Assembly (NCBI GenBank): GCA_008704415.1
Contig: VXIS01000026.1
Coordinates: forward strand, 204,673 to 268,672
Length of the DNA: 64,000 nt
Reading direction: 5' to 3'
From: Sphaerosporella brunnea
Taxonomy: Eukaryota; Ascomycota; Pezizomycetes; Pezizales; Pyronemataceae
How positions within the stretch are numbered: the first letter of the stretch is position 1; each line of letters starts with the position of its first letter. The translations under genes and the position numbers were made by a program. Below, in pieces: positions 23,085 to 35,100 of this stretch. The notes beneath the pieces were generated by a model. The model had not been told where the DNA came from, did no database searches, and was given only the letters and a program-made list of their open reading frames with translations.

Positions 23085-26000
23085 TACGATGTGCGGAGAC
23101 ATGTTTGCGAAACTGTCCCAAGATTGCCAACCAGCATCGGAGCGTGTCGGCGCCCACCAAAAGCCGAGAGCAAGTTGCCCTGACCAATTGCGAGTGGTTC
23201 TCGGGCGATGCCCTCGTTTTGCATCGCCAACACGCTTCGTCACTTCTCGCGGCAATCGTTCCCTACCAGAAGGAGGCTGCAGGGGACAGACGCTGTGCAG
23301 TGCGGAATGGCGAACTGGAACCGCATTTCAAGCCAGCTCAGGCCACATGAACTCCAGACGCCAACATGCGGCGAGACGACCTGCTGCGCGATCTCTGGTC
23401 GCACGCAATATGTCACGATTGCTGTCAAACAGCCTGTGGCGTAAACGTTGTCCCGTCTTTCAACAGTGCACCGGCCTCGTCAACCCGCAGGCGTGCCGCC
23501 AAGGTGCACCCCGAGCCAAAATCATCAGCCCGAGGCCGAGGTAATAGTCTCTTCCGGCTTTGTGGGATGGTCAACGTTCCCGGCGGCAACTGCTTTCTGT
23601 TGCGGAACTCGAATCCTGGCGGGACAATACCAACACTCTGATTGCCTGCTGTAGACTACGCCCGCCCCCCACCACAGCTACTGCTCGCGCAACCATCAGT
23701 CACCTCCAGCACTTTGACCCACCCTGTGAGTTATCCCTACTCCAGCGCAGCCACGCTCTCGAACAAAGATGCAACCGTACACTGCCGCGTCTCCGTGCGT
23801 GCTTGTCGATCATGTCGTGCGTGTTTATCAACGCTTTCTCCCGGGCGTCGTGGATGGCGGCCAGCGAACGGTGTGCATCCGGCCTCGGGGTATGGCAAAC
23901 GCGTTGTGTGTCTAGACGCTGCCAGCGGCCCGCTCGCTCTATCGCCCATCAGACTCGGCAGTGATTGGCACGGCTCTGCGTGGTCGCCGGTGGCCCGACT
24001 GGTCAACGCAGACCACCTGGCCAAGCACCGGTGTCAATGATTGTACAGCGCCTGGTGGCGGGTCGGATCCCTAGCTCGGCCAAGCCGCGCGACTATCACG
24101 GGTATCCTGCGGCCCTGCCGCGGTAGGCGGTAAATCAATAGACAGCCGCAGAGCGCAAAGCACAGCGTCATGTGCGCGCTCTGATTTTCAGACCCAATCG
24201 GCGCAAGCCATCGGACTCCCGACCTTTGAACACCGATGAGGGCGGAAGGTTCCACGGCAACCACGATGAGTTGGACACAAGAGGCGAGACATCGACCGGC
24301 GAAAAACCGTCTCCACGTCCGTACCACGGAAACCAGCAGAACCTAGCCGCGGCGGTTCCTGGGATGAAAACCTTCGCGCCGCTGCCGACTAGTTATTAGG
24401 AGTTGAGGCCTAAACAGGGCCGGCACGAGGCCTGTCCTAAATCCCTGGTGTCCTCCCCCGTCCCGACAGCAATCCTCACTGACCGTGCAAGCGTCCCCCC
24501 AGCAGTCTTCTCCTGGACCTCTGGTGAGAGTAGACGCCAAGGAAACGTGTGCGCTCAACACGCGCAGCTACACCGCGATCGCGTGGTACAACCCTACAAC
24601 CATTCACGCCGAGGCGAGGCCGTGGCGATATATGTGCCAGGAAGCGCGGCTTGGGCGCAGCGCACAGTGGAGCGGCGTGCCGATGGAGCCGTCCGCTTTG
24701 TTCTGCAGTGGCAACCGGCATGCCCGTGGACAGCCTGGGACGCTCAGGCAGAGGCGGCGAGCTGGCTGGTGCGGCGGCATCGACCGTATGGCAGCCAGTC
24801 GGCCCAGCAGTGGCGGTGTCGCATGCTGTGCGCTTACCCAACTCAGCCTGGCAACTGCGCGGGCAATCGGCGGTCAGGCGCTGTCATGCCCGCCGACGAC
24901 CTCTTCTGCCTCGAAGACTGTACCCGCTCAACGCGCAGCGTTGGGAATAGCAAACCTACCATCTCGCTAGCTGTCGCGGGAGATCGCAACCTCAACGGTT
25001 CGATGGCCACTTCAGCACCGGCAGGCTCCGCGGGGGGCGCAATAGTTACGGGATATTCATGAGGCCGAGGCGGTGTCGGTATAGGTCAGAATGGGGCAGA
25101 AGACAGCAGTGCGTGATTTTTGCCATGTCGCAGCCAACAGAGCATACAGGATCACGTACACAGGCCGCTGCAATAGGATTGGCCGATTTAGCACGTTGAG
25201 AAGGGGACGATGACGACCAGCCGGCAGCGCAAGCTTGTTGGCCAGGCGTGCGCCGACCGGTATGACTCAAATGAATTCCGGATCAGTACAGTGTGTAGTC
25301 GTGAGAATGGCTGTAGGTACGTGTCCCTTGTCACCCAACGAGAAAGGACCTACACCACCGTCTGAATCTGATGGCAAACCCCGACAAACCTACTCCGGCT
25401 CAGTAAGTAACCGTCTCCAAAGGCAGACACCTACCGTCACATATGGGTCGGGGACACCTGCCCCGCCGCCGTACGTTCTGGGTAGCACTGTGCACATTTC
25501 CGCCACTTCATCAGCCAGCGTGCGCTGTATATAGATTCTTAAAGCCAGTCCTGCTTCTGCTACGAATTTGCGACATAAAAAGTCCCAGCAACAACCATTG
25601 GCTCATCAAAGTTGGCCCGTGAATCGCGCACCGTGGAAAGAAGAGTGGAAGAGTCAGGAGCTATGCTCGCTAGAACCGAGCCCCGGATCGCTGTTGATGC
25701 CCGCAAATGCCTCCGACGCCGGGTGTCGACGGGCACGCATCCTGTCCGCAGCGCACAGCAGACTGCACACCAGCATGCTCACCTGGCCAACCTCTCAGCG
25801 CGACTACAATGCGTGTCTGCGATGAAAAATGTGTGCATAGGGTCACGGATGCGGGTGTTGACAGCAGGCAGGAAGACACGCATCCGGCACTGGGTACCAA
25901 ACACAGCAATCACGCACGGCATTCAAGCTGCGGTCGGGAGCTCCCAGAACGCCTGACGTCTCTGCCTGCACCACCGCTGGTTTCCGCACCGCGGATCTCC

Positions 26001-26370
26001 ACTCTCGAAGGCTTCTTGACATTGGTAGCAACGCTACCCTGGCGAAGATGTCCGTTCAAGATGACTGCAAAACGGATTCCACAGGCGTTTTGGGGCCGTT
26101 TCGTCTGGCATAATTCCTGAACGGTGAGTGGGCCGGGCCGGAATATTCTCCGCTGGAGGGGTTTCTACCGCCTCATGCGTTCTGTCACTCCAACTGCGCA
26201 AATTAACGCAGTTCCATCATCGGGCTCGCCTCATCGAACATCCCCGAAAGAACCGAGACACGCCTGACAGCCACGATGTCTCGCGGTCTCCACTTAGAGA
26301 TCCCGCGCGTCCCACGGTCTCTGTGTCCCGAGTGACCTCCTGCAGCGAGCGTCGTCTTGGTTTCCGACCT
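23085..26370. other. Unassigned; possible LINE endonuclease relic at 24400-25060
   Basis: A plus-strand frame at 24403-25062 (219 codons) includes VVQPYNHSRRGEAVAIYVPG, which resembles the start of a LINE endonuclease domain, but most of the frame is unconvincing and I hold this loosely. Nothing else between LINE B and the 3' end of LINE D is recognised. Confidence 0.35.
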
Positions 26371-26633
26371 GTTTGTTTTTATCTCTTAACCATAACGTGT
26401 TCGGCCGTTTGCGCCAATGCCACACAGACTACCCTCAAGCCCTAAAGTCCCTTCCATGCGTCTTAAAAAGGGGAGAACCACATAAGTGACGTTGGGGCCG
26501 GAAAATATGGGAAAAGCTGAGGGAATTCGTACTCGACATCAGAGAGGATCGAAAAGACCGTCGGGCTGGATCGCGGAGTTCCCGTGGATGCTCATATCAT
26601 GCGCTGTTGGGAATAGCGCAACGCCTACACAGA

Positions 26634-26651
26634 ATCTAACCCTAACCCTAA
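26634..26651. repeat. Short telomere-like repeat (CCCTAA)n
   Basis: CTAACCCTAACCCTAA occurs here, about two and a half CCCTAA units, 65 bp outside the left end of the Tc1/mariner element. CCCTAA/TTAGGG is the telomere repeat of many fungi. A run this short can arise by chance or by repair and does not by itself mark a chromosome end. Confidence 0.6.
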
Positions 26652-26825
26652 GTTCCACTGATGGTTGCATGACACGTTCACCTCAGCGCGCCCGCCAGCC
26701 AGCCCGTCGCGGTTATGGTGCACTTCACTTTAAACCTGGACCTTCGCTAGTTTGGAGTTACCCGGTTGACGCCCAATTTATTTGGGTGGGCGCGGCCCGA
26801 GTGCTCAGTTGTGAAGAACGAACGC

Positions 26826-27013
26826 CCGTCCCGTCGCGCCAAACCCCGCCCCCGTCGCGCCAAACCCCGCCCCCGTCGCGCCAAACCCCGCCCCCGTCGC
26901 GCCAAACCCCGCCCCCGTCGCGCCAAACCCCGCCCCCGTTGCGCCAAACCCCGCCCCCGTTGCGCCAAACCCCGCCCCCGTCGCGTCAAACCCTGCCCCC
27001 GTCACGCCAAACG
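26826..27013 (+). repeat. 21-bp minisatellite, about nine units, inside the transposon 5' region
   Basis: The unit CGTCGCGCCAAACCCCGCCC (plus one base) is repeated about nine times with few changes. Because the unit is 21 bp, the frame stays open and would read RQTPPPS repeatedly. It lies between the left inverted repeat and the likely transposase start, so it is more plausibly leader or subterminal sequence than protein. Confidence 0.9.
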
Positions 27014-27034
27014 GTCAAGAAACGCAGCGGCAAC

Positions 27035-28951
27035 ATGACGAAAATTACTCTCATGGACCAGGGGAAGGTTTGTGGGTTTCAGCTTAAGGAAACAGCTGAA
27101 GATAGGCGTAGGGGGCGCACAGTATTTTCCCGGGTCCCGCTCCCAGCAGGAATTTCTCGAGATGAAGTCAACATTGCCCGGTCAGACTGGCCGCAGTCGA
27201 CGCGCCACCGGAACCATCCTGATCAGAGAATTGATCAAATAAAAGAAGTGATTTTGAGCGAGGCCAGTCAAGATTTGAAGCGGATTCTAAAATTGCGGAC
27301 CCATCGCCCTTTGGATAACCAAGGTGCCGATGTTAAATGGCTGCTTCAGATTCAGGCCTTCCTTAACCTTCAGCTGATGGGTTTAAAGCGAGGGTTTTGG
27401 CGCAAGCCACGCAAGCTTTTAGCACAGATGGTGGCTGCCGGGGATCGAAAGGGAAAATGGGTGCAGGAGCGAGTCATGAAGTACGAAGCTCACTGGGTAC
27501 GGTACCGCACCTTCTTTTGCAGCCAGCAGGGCCGTCATCCCAAGCATCTAGACAAGTTACTGGATGAAGGGACTGTTCTATTTCTCCGAGAATACCTAGC
27601 AGAGATGAAGGAAGGAATCACAAGCAAAAAATTGGCGGATGCTGTTGTTGGCTTTTGGACCCGACAGAATATTGCGGCCGGAGTTCGTGCAAACGCCGTT
27701 GAAAAAACCCTTTCATGCTCGACGGCTCGGCGCTACCTGAGAAAGGAAGGATTTTGCTGGAAAGACCTGACGAAGGGACTTTACAAGGATGGACACGAGC
27801 GAGAGGACATTGTTCGCTACCGGGACCAAGAGTTTCTACCATTGATGCTGAATTTAAAGCCAAAAATGTTGGAGTTCTATATTCAAGCGGGTCAGCCTCC
27901 AGAGCTTCCAAAAATAGTCACAGCACATGTCCCGGACACTGTGAGGCCGGGCGAACGCCCTATTGTGCCCGTGTATCAGGATGAGACAACATTCTATTCC
28001 AACGATGGACTGACGGAAGGTTGGGTCACGGAGGAGTGGTATCCTTTGCGGCCAAAAGGTGAAGGCTCAAGTATAAATGTCTCGGACTTTGTCACGCCTG
28101 CTGGAAGGCTTCGTGCGCCAGAAGGAACCCCTGCACACCTTCTACCGCAATATGGCTTGGCTGCGGGGCTCAGAATGAATGCTTCATCTGCCGTTAATTT
28201 GTTGGAGTGCGGGCAGGGCACATGGTGGAATTCCGAACGTCTTGTTACACAGCTGGAAGAAGTTGCAATACCAATTTTCAACCTCGCATTTCCGGGTTGC
28301 CAAGCTGTATTCATCTTTGACAATGCTACGCTTCATTGTAGCTACAAAGCGGATGCCCTCAGGGTTGCCAAGATTAACCTATATCCGGGAGGGAAGCAGC
28401 CCCTTATGCGTCCGGGGCGGGACCACCGAACTGGCCTAGAACAGCCTATGGTATTGCCGGACGGACAGGCAAAAGGCGCCAAGATGATTCTCCAGGAGCG
28501 TGGATTGTGGGACGAGGGAATGCTGCTGCAATGCAATTCCAGCTGCGTACAGGGTTGTAATAAGTGTGCGAAGGGCATCCTGGCTATGGAACCCGACTTC
28601 CAAGCCCAAAAGTGCATCGTGGCGGAGGTAATCGAGCGACATGGACACTTGGTTGCCTTCCTTCCAAAATACCACCCCGAACTGAGCCCCATTGAATATG
28701 TATGGGGCCGTTCAAAAATACATGCACGGCGGCATTGCTCCTATTCCTTACCGGCTCTCCGCACAATGCTACCGATATGTTTGGGGCTCGATGTTGTTAC
28801 AGATGAAATCGTCTGGAAATTCTTCCGCAGGGTTGAGAGAATAATGGAGGCGTACCGCAGTGGGAGCAGGTATGGAACCGCGGAATTCAAGAATAAAGTG
28901 TACAAAAGCCATAGGAGAGTGGCAGCAGCCATTCTGGATGAGGATGAATAA
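27035..28951 (+). CDS. DDE transposase of a Tc1/mariner-superfamily element
   Basis: This 638-residue protein would cut and rejoin the element's ends at TA sites. The open frame extends upstream to 26486, but that part runs through the minisatellite, the terminal repeat and flanking DNA, so I chose the ATG at 27035, the first inside the element after the minisatellite. Catalytic candidates are D316 (YQDETTF), D429 (IFDNATLH) and E554 in HPELSPIEYVWG, the last matching the SPxxxxIExxW block of Tc1/mariner enzymes. There are 112 residues between the aspartates and 124 between D429 and E554, far more than the 34-41 of classical families; the extra segment holds a cysteine cluster (CNSSCVQGCNKC). 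The N-terminal part is rich in basic residues and presumably binds DNA. The frame is intact. Confidence 0.92.
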   Translation: MTKITLMDQGKVCGFQLKETAEDRRRGRTVFSRVPLPAGISRDEVNIARSDWPQSTRHRNHPDQRIDQIKEVILSEASQDLKRILKLRTHRPLDNQGADVKWLLQIQAFLNLQLMGLKRGFWRKPRKLLAQMVAAGDRKGKWVQERVMKYEAHWVRYRTFFCSQQGRHPKHLDKLLDEGTVLFLREYLAEMKEGITSKKLADAVVGFWTRQNIAAGVRANAVEKTLSCSTARRYLRKEGFCWKDLTKGLYKDGHEREDIVRYRDQEFLPLMLNLKPKMLEFYIQAGQPPELPKIVTAHVPDTVRPGERPIVPVYQDETTFYSNDGLTEGWVTEEWYPLRPKGEGSSINVSDFVTPAGRLRAPEGTPAHLLPQYGLAAGLRMNASSAVNLLECGQGTWWNSERLVTQLEEVAIPIFNLAFPGCQAVFIFDNATLHCSYKADALRVAKINLYPGGKQPLMRPGRDHRTGLEQPMVLPDGQAKGAKMILQERGLWDEGMLLQCNSSCVQGCNKCAKGILAMEPDFQAQKCIVAEVIERHGHLVAFLPKYHPELSPIEYVWGRSKIHARRHCSYSLPALRTMLPICLGLDVVTDEIVWKFFRRVERIMEAYRSGSRYGTAEFKNKVYKSHRRVAAAILDEDE

Positions 28952-31900
28952 TGAGCTATTAGTTGGTGATCGTTGAGGATGTGCGGAGCTGGGTTGGGCT
29001 GTATTGGCATTTTTTTTATTTTTTTTACTGCAATTACAAGGCTTTTACATAATATCTACGCCCGAATACCAAATCACAATGCATCACTCGCTATGGCGGC
29101 CGGGTAACTTCAAACTAGCGAAGGTCCAGGTTTAAAGTGAAGTGCACCATAGAGACAGCCGCCCAACTGCCTTTTGGCAGCGTGTCCGCACCGTCAGGCT
29201 TTTTTGGGCCGGCCTTTAGAAACACTAGGGTAAACACCACATTCTTGCCTGCTCGCGCCTGGTCCCGACTTTGGCACTCGCCAGCAGACGCAGCACAGCG
29301 TTGGTACATTGTTCGTCGGCAAACAAGACCTTGATCGGGGTGGGATCTTTCCCCGTGTCAGACTCCTTCATCTCTTGTGCCCGCGCCAGCTGCCGTCCAC
29401 AACACGTCTTGCTGGTTTCGCCACCTCGCGCAGAACCTGAATAGGTATTTTCTGGTCGGCCGTGGCGCATTCTTGCAGAAACGGTACCCATACAAGCTCT
29501 GTTTGCCTCACGCGAGCTGGAATTTATTACCAGCGTGGACCGTCATCGGTGGTAGCTGTTGACGACAGGTTTCACGCAGTGGACATTACCAACGTAGGAA
29601 GTAGAGAAATATTGAAGGTACAGAGCTAAGGGCGAGTTACTGCGCCCTTAAGTGGCAGAAACGAGCACCAGTATATCGCTAGTTCATACTAGGATCCACC
29701 AGAGAGTCATACTCTATTTCTCAACAGTAGCCACTGCCTTCGGCGGGCGCTTGCACGTCTGTCAAGATTCGTGCCGTCACGCCAGCACCCGCGGTGGGTG
29801 CCTGTCGCCGTGCCTGGTGGAGGCCCACTGGAATGCCAAAAAGCGCCGCATCATGGGTTCGTTGTTGCTGCCGACTTACGCTACGTTGCTTGACCCCTCT
29901 CCGGCCAGAGACCGGTTGCGGCTCCCATAGCTGCTGTGTTCACGCCTTGTGCTATCTGTATGTATCGCGCCTGGATTGCAGGTGGTTCATCCCACATGGC
30001 AGCGCACATTGAGGTGCGCCCGTTTTGCTGTGAGCAACGTTGCCGTGGTCCGTTTGCCCCGGGCAGGGCTGTTCTGGAATTGCGTTGGCGACTTTCGCTG
30101 CCAGGGGGACATGTATCGTCAAACGCGAGTCTTTGGCAAAGCATAGTAGGCGTTGTGCTGACGTGACCTGTTCGGTTAGGGGCAGTATCTGCGAGCGCAC
30201 CGCGGATGCGATTGCCAGCTGGGTTATCGGATGCTGTGGAGGCCAGCCTGGCTGCAGAGCGACTGACGCGATGTGACACCAGCGTGACGGCGTCCACATG
30301 TCAGGCCTCGTCCATGAGGGGGCGAAGCGCAGTTGCAGATTTCTCTCGCTTACCGGTTCAACAGTTTCTGGGTCTCCGCGGGTCGGCCCTTCTGGCCGCC
30401 ATCGCACCAAAACCGTGCAAGCGGCGCCGATACACCTGGCGTTTTCTGGCGTCGGTCCAGTTTTTTCATAGAGTGACTTTATTCAAACTTTGGCCATCCT
30501 GGCCTTTCCCATGCGGACGTTGTGGTGATGTCAGCTTCTGGTGGCGCATTTGTTAAGCGTGTCGGTGGCTCTGCAAAGTCGTTTCCTGGGGCCACACATG
30601 ACATGTCATCCGCGTATGGGACCGCAGAGGCCTCGTTGTATGCCCTGCTGATCGAGGACTCACCCTCGGGGAAACGCCCGAACAGGTGTGTAACCAACAG
30701 GATTGGCGATATGGACAGCCCTTCGGGTCAGCCTGTGCGCATCGCCACCGGATCGCCTAACTGTCCTTCGAACTTCATCCTGATGCGCTTGTCGCGCAGA
30801 AGGGATCAGCGGATGAGGCCACGCGTGGCTTCGAGAGTGGTATGGGGACCGTTTTGGAAACATGGTTGAAAACATTCTTGACGTCCATCAACAGGACATC
30901 AACAATGCATTTGTTTGGTCAGGCGGTTTGGGAATACCGCCACTGCATCGACTGCCGCCCAGTCTGATCCGCTCAAACTGGCCCCATTCAGCCAACAACC
31001 TGTTTTGGCGGCGTGGGTTAGCTTTGTTGTGACAACTGGTTCAATTACTTCTCCTAAGCTGCGTAAGAGGGTGATCACTCGGTCGGACCGCGCCTTGGAG
31101 TAGTCGTTCTTTTTGGGCTCAGGCATCATCACGACGGTGGCGTGTCGCCATTGTTGCTGTTGGTAGCCTTGGGAGAAGCATGCACCACCAGGGGCTGTAA
31201 CCCCCTCAGGATACCTCTTTCATGCCAGCCGCACCGCCGGTGGCTCCAGTTTAGCTGAACCGGCTGCTGAGCATGAGGCATGAGCGTAGCACTCCCGGTC
31301 CACCTCTGACTGCTAAACAATGGTGTCCATCTGCACGCGCAACGGCTCTTCGTTTGACCAGTCTCCGTTGGCGGGGAAAGGAATGGTCGGGCTATCATCG
31401 TGGGTCCTTTGTCAGCCGCGGTCATTCCCTTTCCACCGTGTTCTTCCCACAGGAGTTCGCCGCCAGTTGCAGTGGTATCTTGGGTATCTGCTGGGCCTGC
31501 ATGTTGCAGAAGGTTAGACCAGTGCTCCCGCTTCACTACCCGGATAGCTGCCCTCAGCGTGTTGCGGGCAGTGCTGACCTGTCGCTGAGTGGTGCCCTGG
31601 CGTTTCCGAAAAGACCTCTAGACCGCGTTTAGGGTCCGTCTGAGTTGGTCCATGTCCGCGTTCCACCAGCGTTTGGATCAGGCGCAGATGCGGAGGGGCT
31701 TTGCGTGTATACGGAGTACCAATGCCAGCGCGTCGGAGATCGGCTTGCCTCATCGTCTGGTTGGCTCTCAGGCTCATTGAGTTGTACTCGATGCCTAACT
31801 GTAGCCGCTTGTGGCCACAGGTCTTCGGCTTGTTCTAGTTGCTCCTCCGTCATACCGTTGATGTCTCAGCCGGTAATTTCTTGGCTGGTTGACTGCGGAC

Positions 31901-32105
31901 GTTGGTTGTAGCCTGTAACTGAAGACCATGCTAGGAGCAGGTGGTCCGATTCCGTTTTTTTCTGGGGAGACTGAGAACCAGCTGCTGATTGCAACCTTAC
32001 TGCAGATGGTGACATCCAGGACTCCGGGCCGATTCTGAGCTGCGAGTGGCTCCGTGGCGTGTATGCGAATCCCGCAGGATGTGCGGCCAGGACAAACCGC
32101 GGCAA

Positions 32106-35100
32106 TTGGCTGGTGGCAACGCCATAGTATGTTATACGGCGGCAGGGAAAAGCATCAATTGGGGTTACAGTATAGACCAGGGATGCCCAGATCCGGTGTA
32201 ATCAGTCGACAGAACAGGGTACCGTTCCCAGTAATTGGACGACAAGAACGTGCTGTTACGGTTCGCCATAAGCAGCCCGAAACTCCAAGTGTGTGTTACT
32301 GCTCTTGTCATTCATAGGCGGGACTAGGCCAGTTTCATTCCGAGTTTGGCATGATTTGCCGCAGCACGTCCGCGCAGGCTCGTCGGAGTCCTGTGAGCAA
32401 CGTTAGGGAACGGTGTCGTTTTTTCACTGGACCGGTTCCCAATCATGAAGTTTACTTGGATCACGAATTGGTAGGATTCGCGATCCTACAGGCGGAGGTG
32501 CTGGCCTCCGCTGTAGAATCAATTCCATGCTGGCAACTGCTCGGCGGTACGCGATACTTATCAATAAAACTCTCACTTGAACGTTGCCGTCGCAGATGGA
32601 TACCAGTGTATCGTAACAACGCGCACAGCGATCGGGCTTAAGCACACAAATCTGCTAGAGAGGCCAAGCAGGCCATGCCAGCGACGAGCCTTTAAAATTC
32701 CTGGGCGGGGCTGTTTTAAAAGCATCGCAGCCAACAGACTAGCTCGCGCGCCGGCCGTCCCCAGGCTCCTTTGCAGACCTGCGTACGCTCTCCTGCTGGT
32801 GGATTGTACCATGCATTCCTCTCGTGCTGGACCTCTGAACGGTCGACCCAACTACCTGGGCTCGCGGCGACCGGGTCGAACACACCGTCATGGCACCAGT
32901 GGGTGGCATGTATCCATATGCGTAGCTTTTTATATCAACCCGACCCCGGCACGACGTGTTTTTCCCGCTCGCCTAACGGCGGCCTTAACTCGCCCGGCAG
33001 AGAAATCACCCCGACAGTTGGCTCGTCGCCGCGGTAGTAGTTCGTGGAATCATGGCTGGTCAACGGTTAGTTATCTCGCTCACTGTGTTCCGACGGTCAA
33101 CGCCTTCACACCACTTGTCTCTGTCAACAAGCAACTCCGGGACGCGGCTCAATGTGGGAAAGCTGCCAATAACATTGCGGCGCACGGGTGATCGCGATCA
33201 CGCCCCTACTGCCGCTGCCGACCAGCAGCCTTCAAGAAGGCCCAGGCCGACGGCATGGCTCCCACTCCGGATGTTATTCTAGCCATCGGCGACGATAACG
33301 ATCCGCATGGATGTCGAGTGTATCGCGGTTCCGGCTGCGAGGGGGCCCACGGCGGGCAGCTATACAGGTGTGGTGGCATCGCAAAAGCTTGTGTGCCTGA
33401 GTCATGAGGGGTGCACGCCATTGCTTCACCTTGTTCTGCTTTGCAGAGTCCTGTTTCGCCTTTTTCTCTTTGAATTGCTCTCCATTATATGTCTCGTGAC
33501 CTTTTTCGCCTACCTTGTGGATAGTGTTGTCTGTGACAGCTTGCGGTCAGGTCATAAATATACAACGGTCAAAGCGTGCTGCCGCCCAGGCCTGGGGCGA
33601 CCACTAGAGCAGCAGTCCTCATATGGCACGAAAACCAAGGAAAAGAAACCGCTGTGCTTCGTTGACTGATGCCAGGAGCATGATTCTGCGCAACTTTCCC
33701 GTTCTCCATCTAAGCGACCGATGCGGATGCGCGTATCCGCACCTGGCGACGCACAGGACAGGCTGGCAGGATGTATCCCAACCATGCAGTCCTTGAACAT
33801 GTCTTTGCATTGTCTCCACAATTAGGAATTGCGTTCACAGGCACAGGTGGGAACCAAGAGTCAGATACACGCACGTAGTGTCATTACGATACTAAAAAGT
33901 TCTTAAACCCTCGCGACCACAGATTACCAATTCAGTCCGGCCGCGGATACAACAATTTGCTTTCGAGGTGCAGGGGGGGCGCCTTTTAACCTCCATGGAC
34001 AGACCTGCGACCGGATGACTGGCGAATATCTCCCTGGGGCTCTGTATGGCTGCGGGACACGACCCAAGGGCCGTGGCATATGATACCAATCTGCTCGACA
34101 TTACCATCGCTAGCTGCAATGAAGCTCGCGTCAGAGAGCTACATGTGCTGTAATGCCGGTCAATCAATGAAGCTGGAAATAGGGCTCACTCAACCCCGTC
34201 GTTGTACTGATATGTCGCAGCGCCGGCGGTCCAAGTGGCTATCGATTTATGAGTTTTTATAGTCCCGTCTCATGTGCCTATATTGCATCTTCAGTCAACC
34301 TTCAATGGCGGCGCCGAACGATGCAATCCGTCTCCGCGACAGTGCCGCCAACGAGCAGGGACAGGCAAAGGTTGCCTCTCCCGCGCCAGCGATGAGACAC
34401 AGCGGCCGACTGCCACTATTTCCGCCATGCTGATTCAACTGTGACCTATTCTAAACGGCATGCTAGTTGGCCAAGATATTAATGCAACGTTGCCGGCGGC
34501 GAGTTCTGGGTTAGGTTCCGACCAACTCCTAAACCTCTAACGACCTAGGCCTGCCCCAGTGACAGATTACTGAATGTTCTCACGCTGCATGCGCCGACCC
34601 ACAGTCATCGATTAACTTCTTTCACCACTGTTTGGGTTGCCAAGGGGAGGGAGAGGCACGCGTGTAGTTGCTTTGGAAAGACTAGATATATTGAACTCCA
34701 CGGGAATTTCGTCCTCATCATCATCCATGATCACTCAGAGCTGCCTCATCGGACACTCAATCCAGCTGGTCAACGCGACGGCAGAGGCGGTTCAGATCGG
34801 CGTTAAGACGATAAATGAAAGCTTGCACTAACGTTTACGTTTCCTACCAGAATAAACCCCCGTAGCGACTGTTGAGCCACAGCGGCATGGACAGGCAGCG
34901 CCGACCCCGGGGCCACATCGCAGCCGGACGATAGGCATCCTTTGCCCTCAAAGAATTGAGGCTGGTGCCAAAAGGTCAACTCAAACCAGTCGTCCATTCG
35001 ATATATTTTTATACACGCAAACGACACCGGTGCTCAACACGAACGCGGAGCCGTAACTAGAAGAGATCTGGCGCTCACTGACATCTGAAAACGTCCAGTT

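Larger units (their letters stand above)
26714..29151 (+). mobile_element. Complete Tc1/mariner-superfamily element, 2434 bp, TA target duplication
   Basis: The left terminus (26716-26765) and the reverse complement of the right terminus (29100-29149) match at 49 of 50 positions, both beginning TGGTGCACTTCACTTTAAAC. The element is flanked by TA on both sides (26714-26715, 29150-29151), the target duplication expected for Tc1/mariner/IS630. It contains one long transposase frame and a 21-bp tandem repeat just inside the left end. With nearly identical termini and an unbroken transposase it is the youngest-looking autonomous element here. Decayed relatives lie at 4147-4860 and 19497-19870. Confidence 0.95.
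26371..32105 (-). mobile_element. LINE D: long decayed non-LTR retrotransposon, split by a Tc1/mariner element
   Basis: On the minus strand, from high to low coordinate, I read four parts. First, an endonuclease C-terminal piece (ESDHLLLAWSS) at 31866-32105. Second, the linker typical of these LINEs (KRWWNADMDQLRRTLNAV, then VVKREHWSNLLQHAG) near 31500-31670. Third, the reverse transcriptase, with MPEPKKNDYSKARSD at about 31110 and the catalytic motif PYADDMSCVA near 30620. Fourth, the C-terminal tail IKVLFADEQCTNAVLRLLAS, ending at 29225. The YADD motif marks the polymerase centre. I cannot find RNase H, and the space for it is short. A 3'-end signature (AACGGCCGAACACG followed by an A-rich tail) lies at 26371-26412. 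The Tc1/mariner element at 26716-29149 sits between the coding end and that tail. Confidence 0.72.

Noticed and set aside
26826..27013. Possible CRISPR-like array
   Set aside because: The units abut with no unique spacers; it is a minisatellite in a eukaryotic transposon.
26486..27034. N-terminal extension of the transposase frame to 821 codons
   Set aside because: It crosses the element's left terminus, flanking DNA and the 21-bp minisatellite. An element gene should start inside the inverted repeats, so I used ATG 27035.
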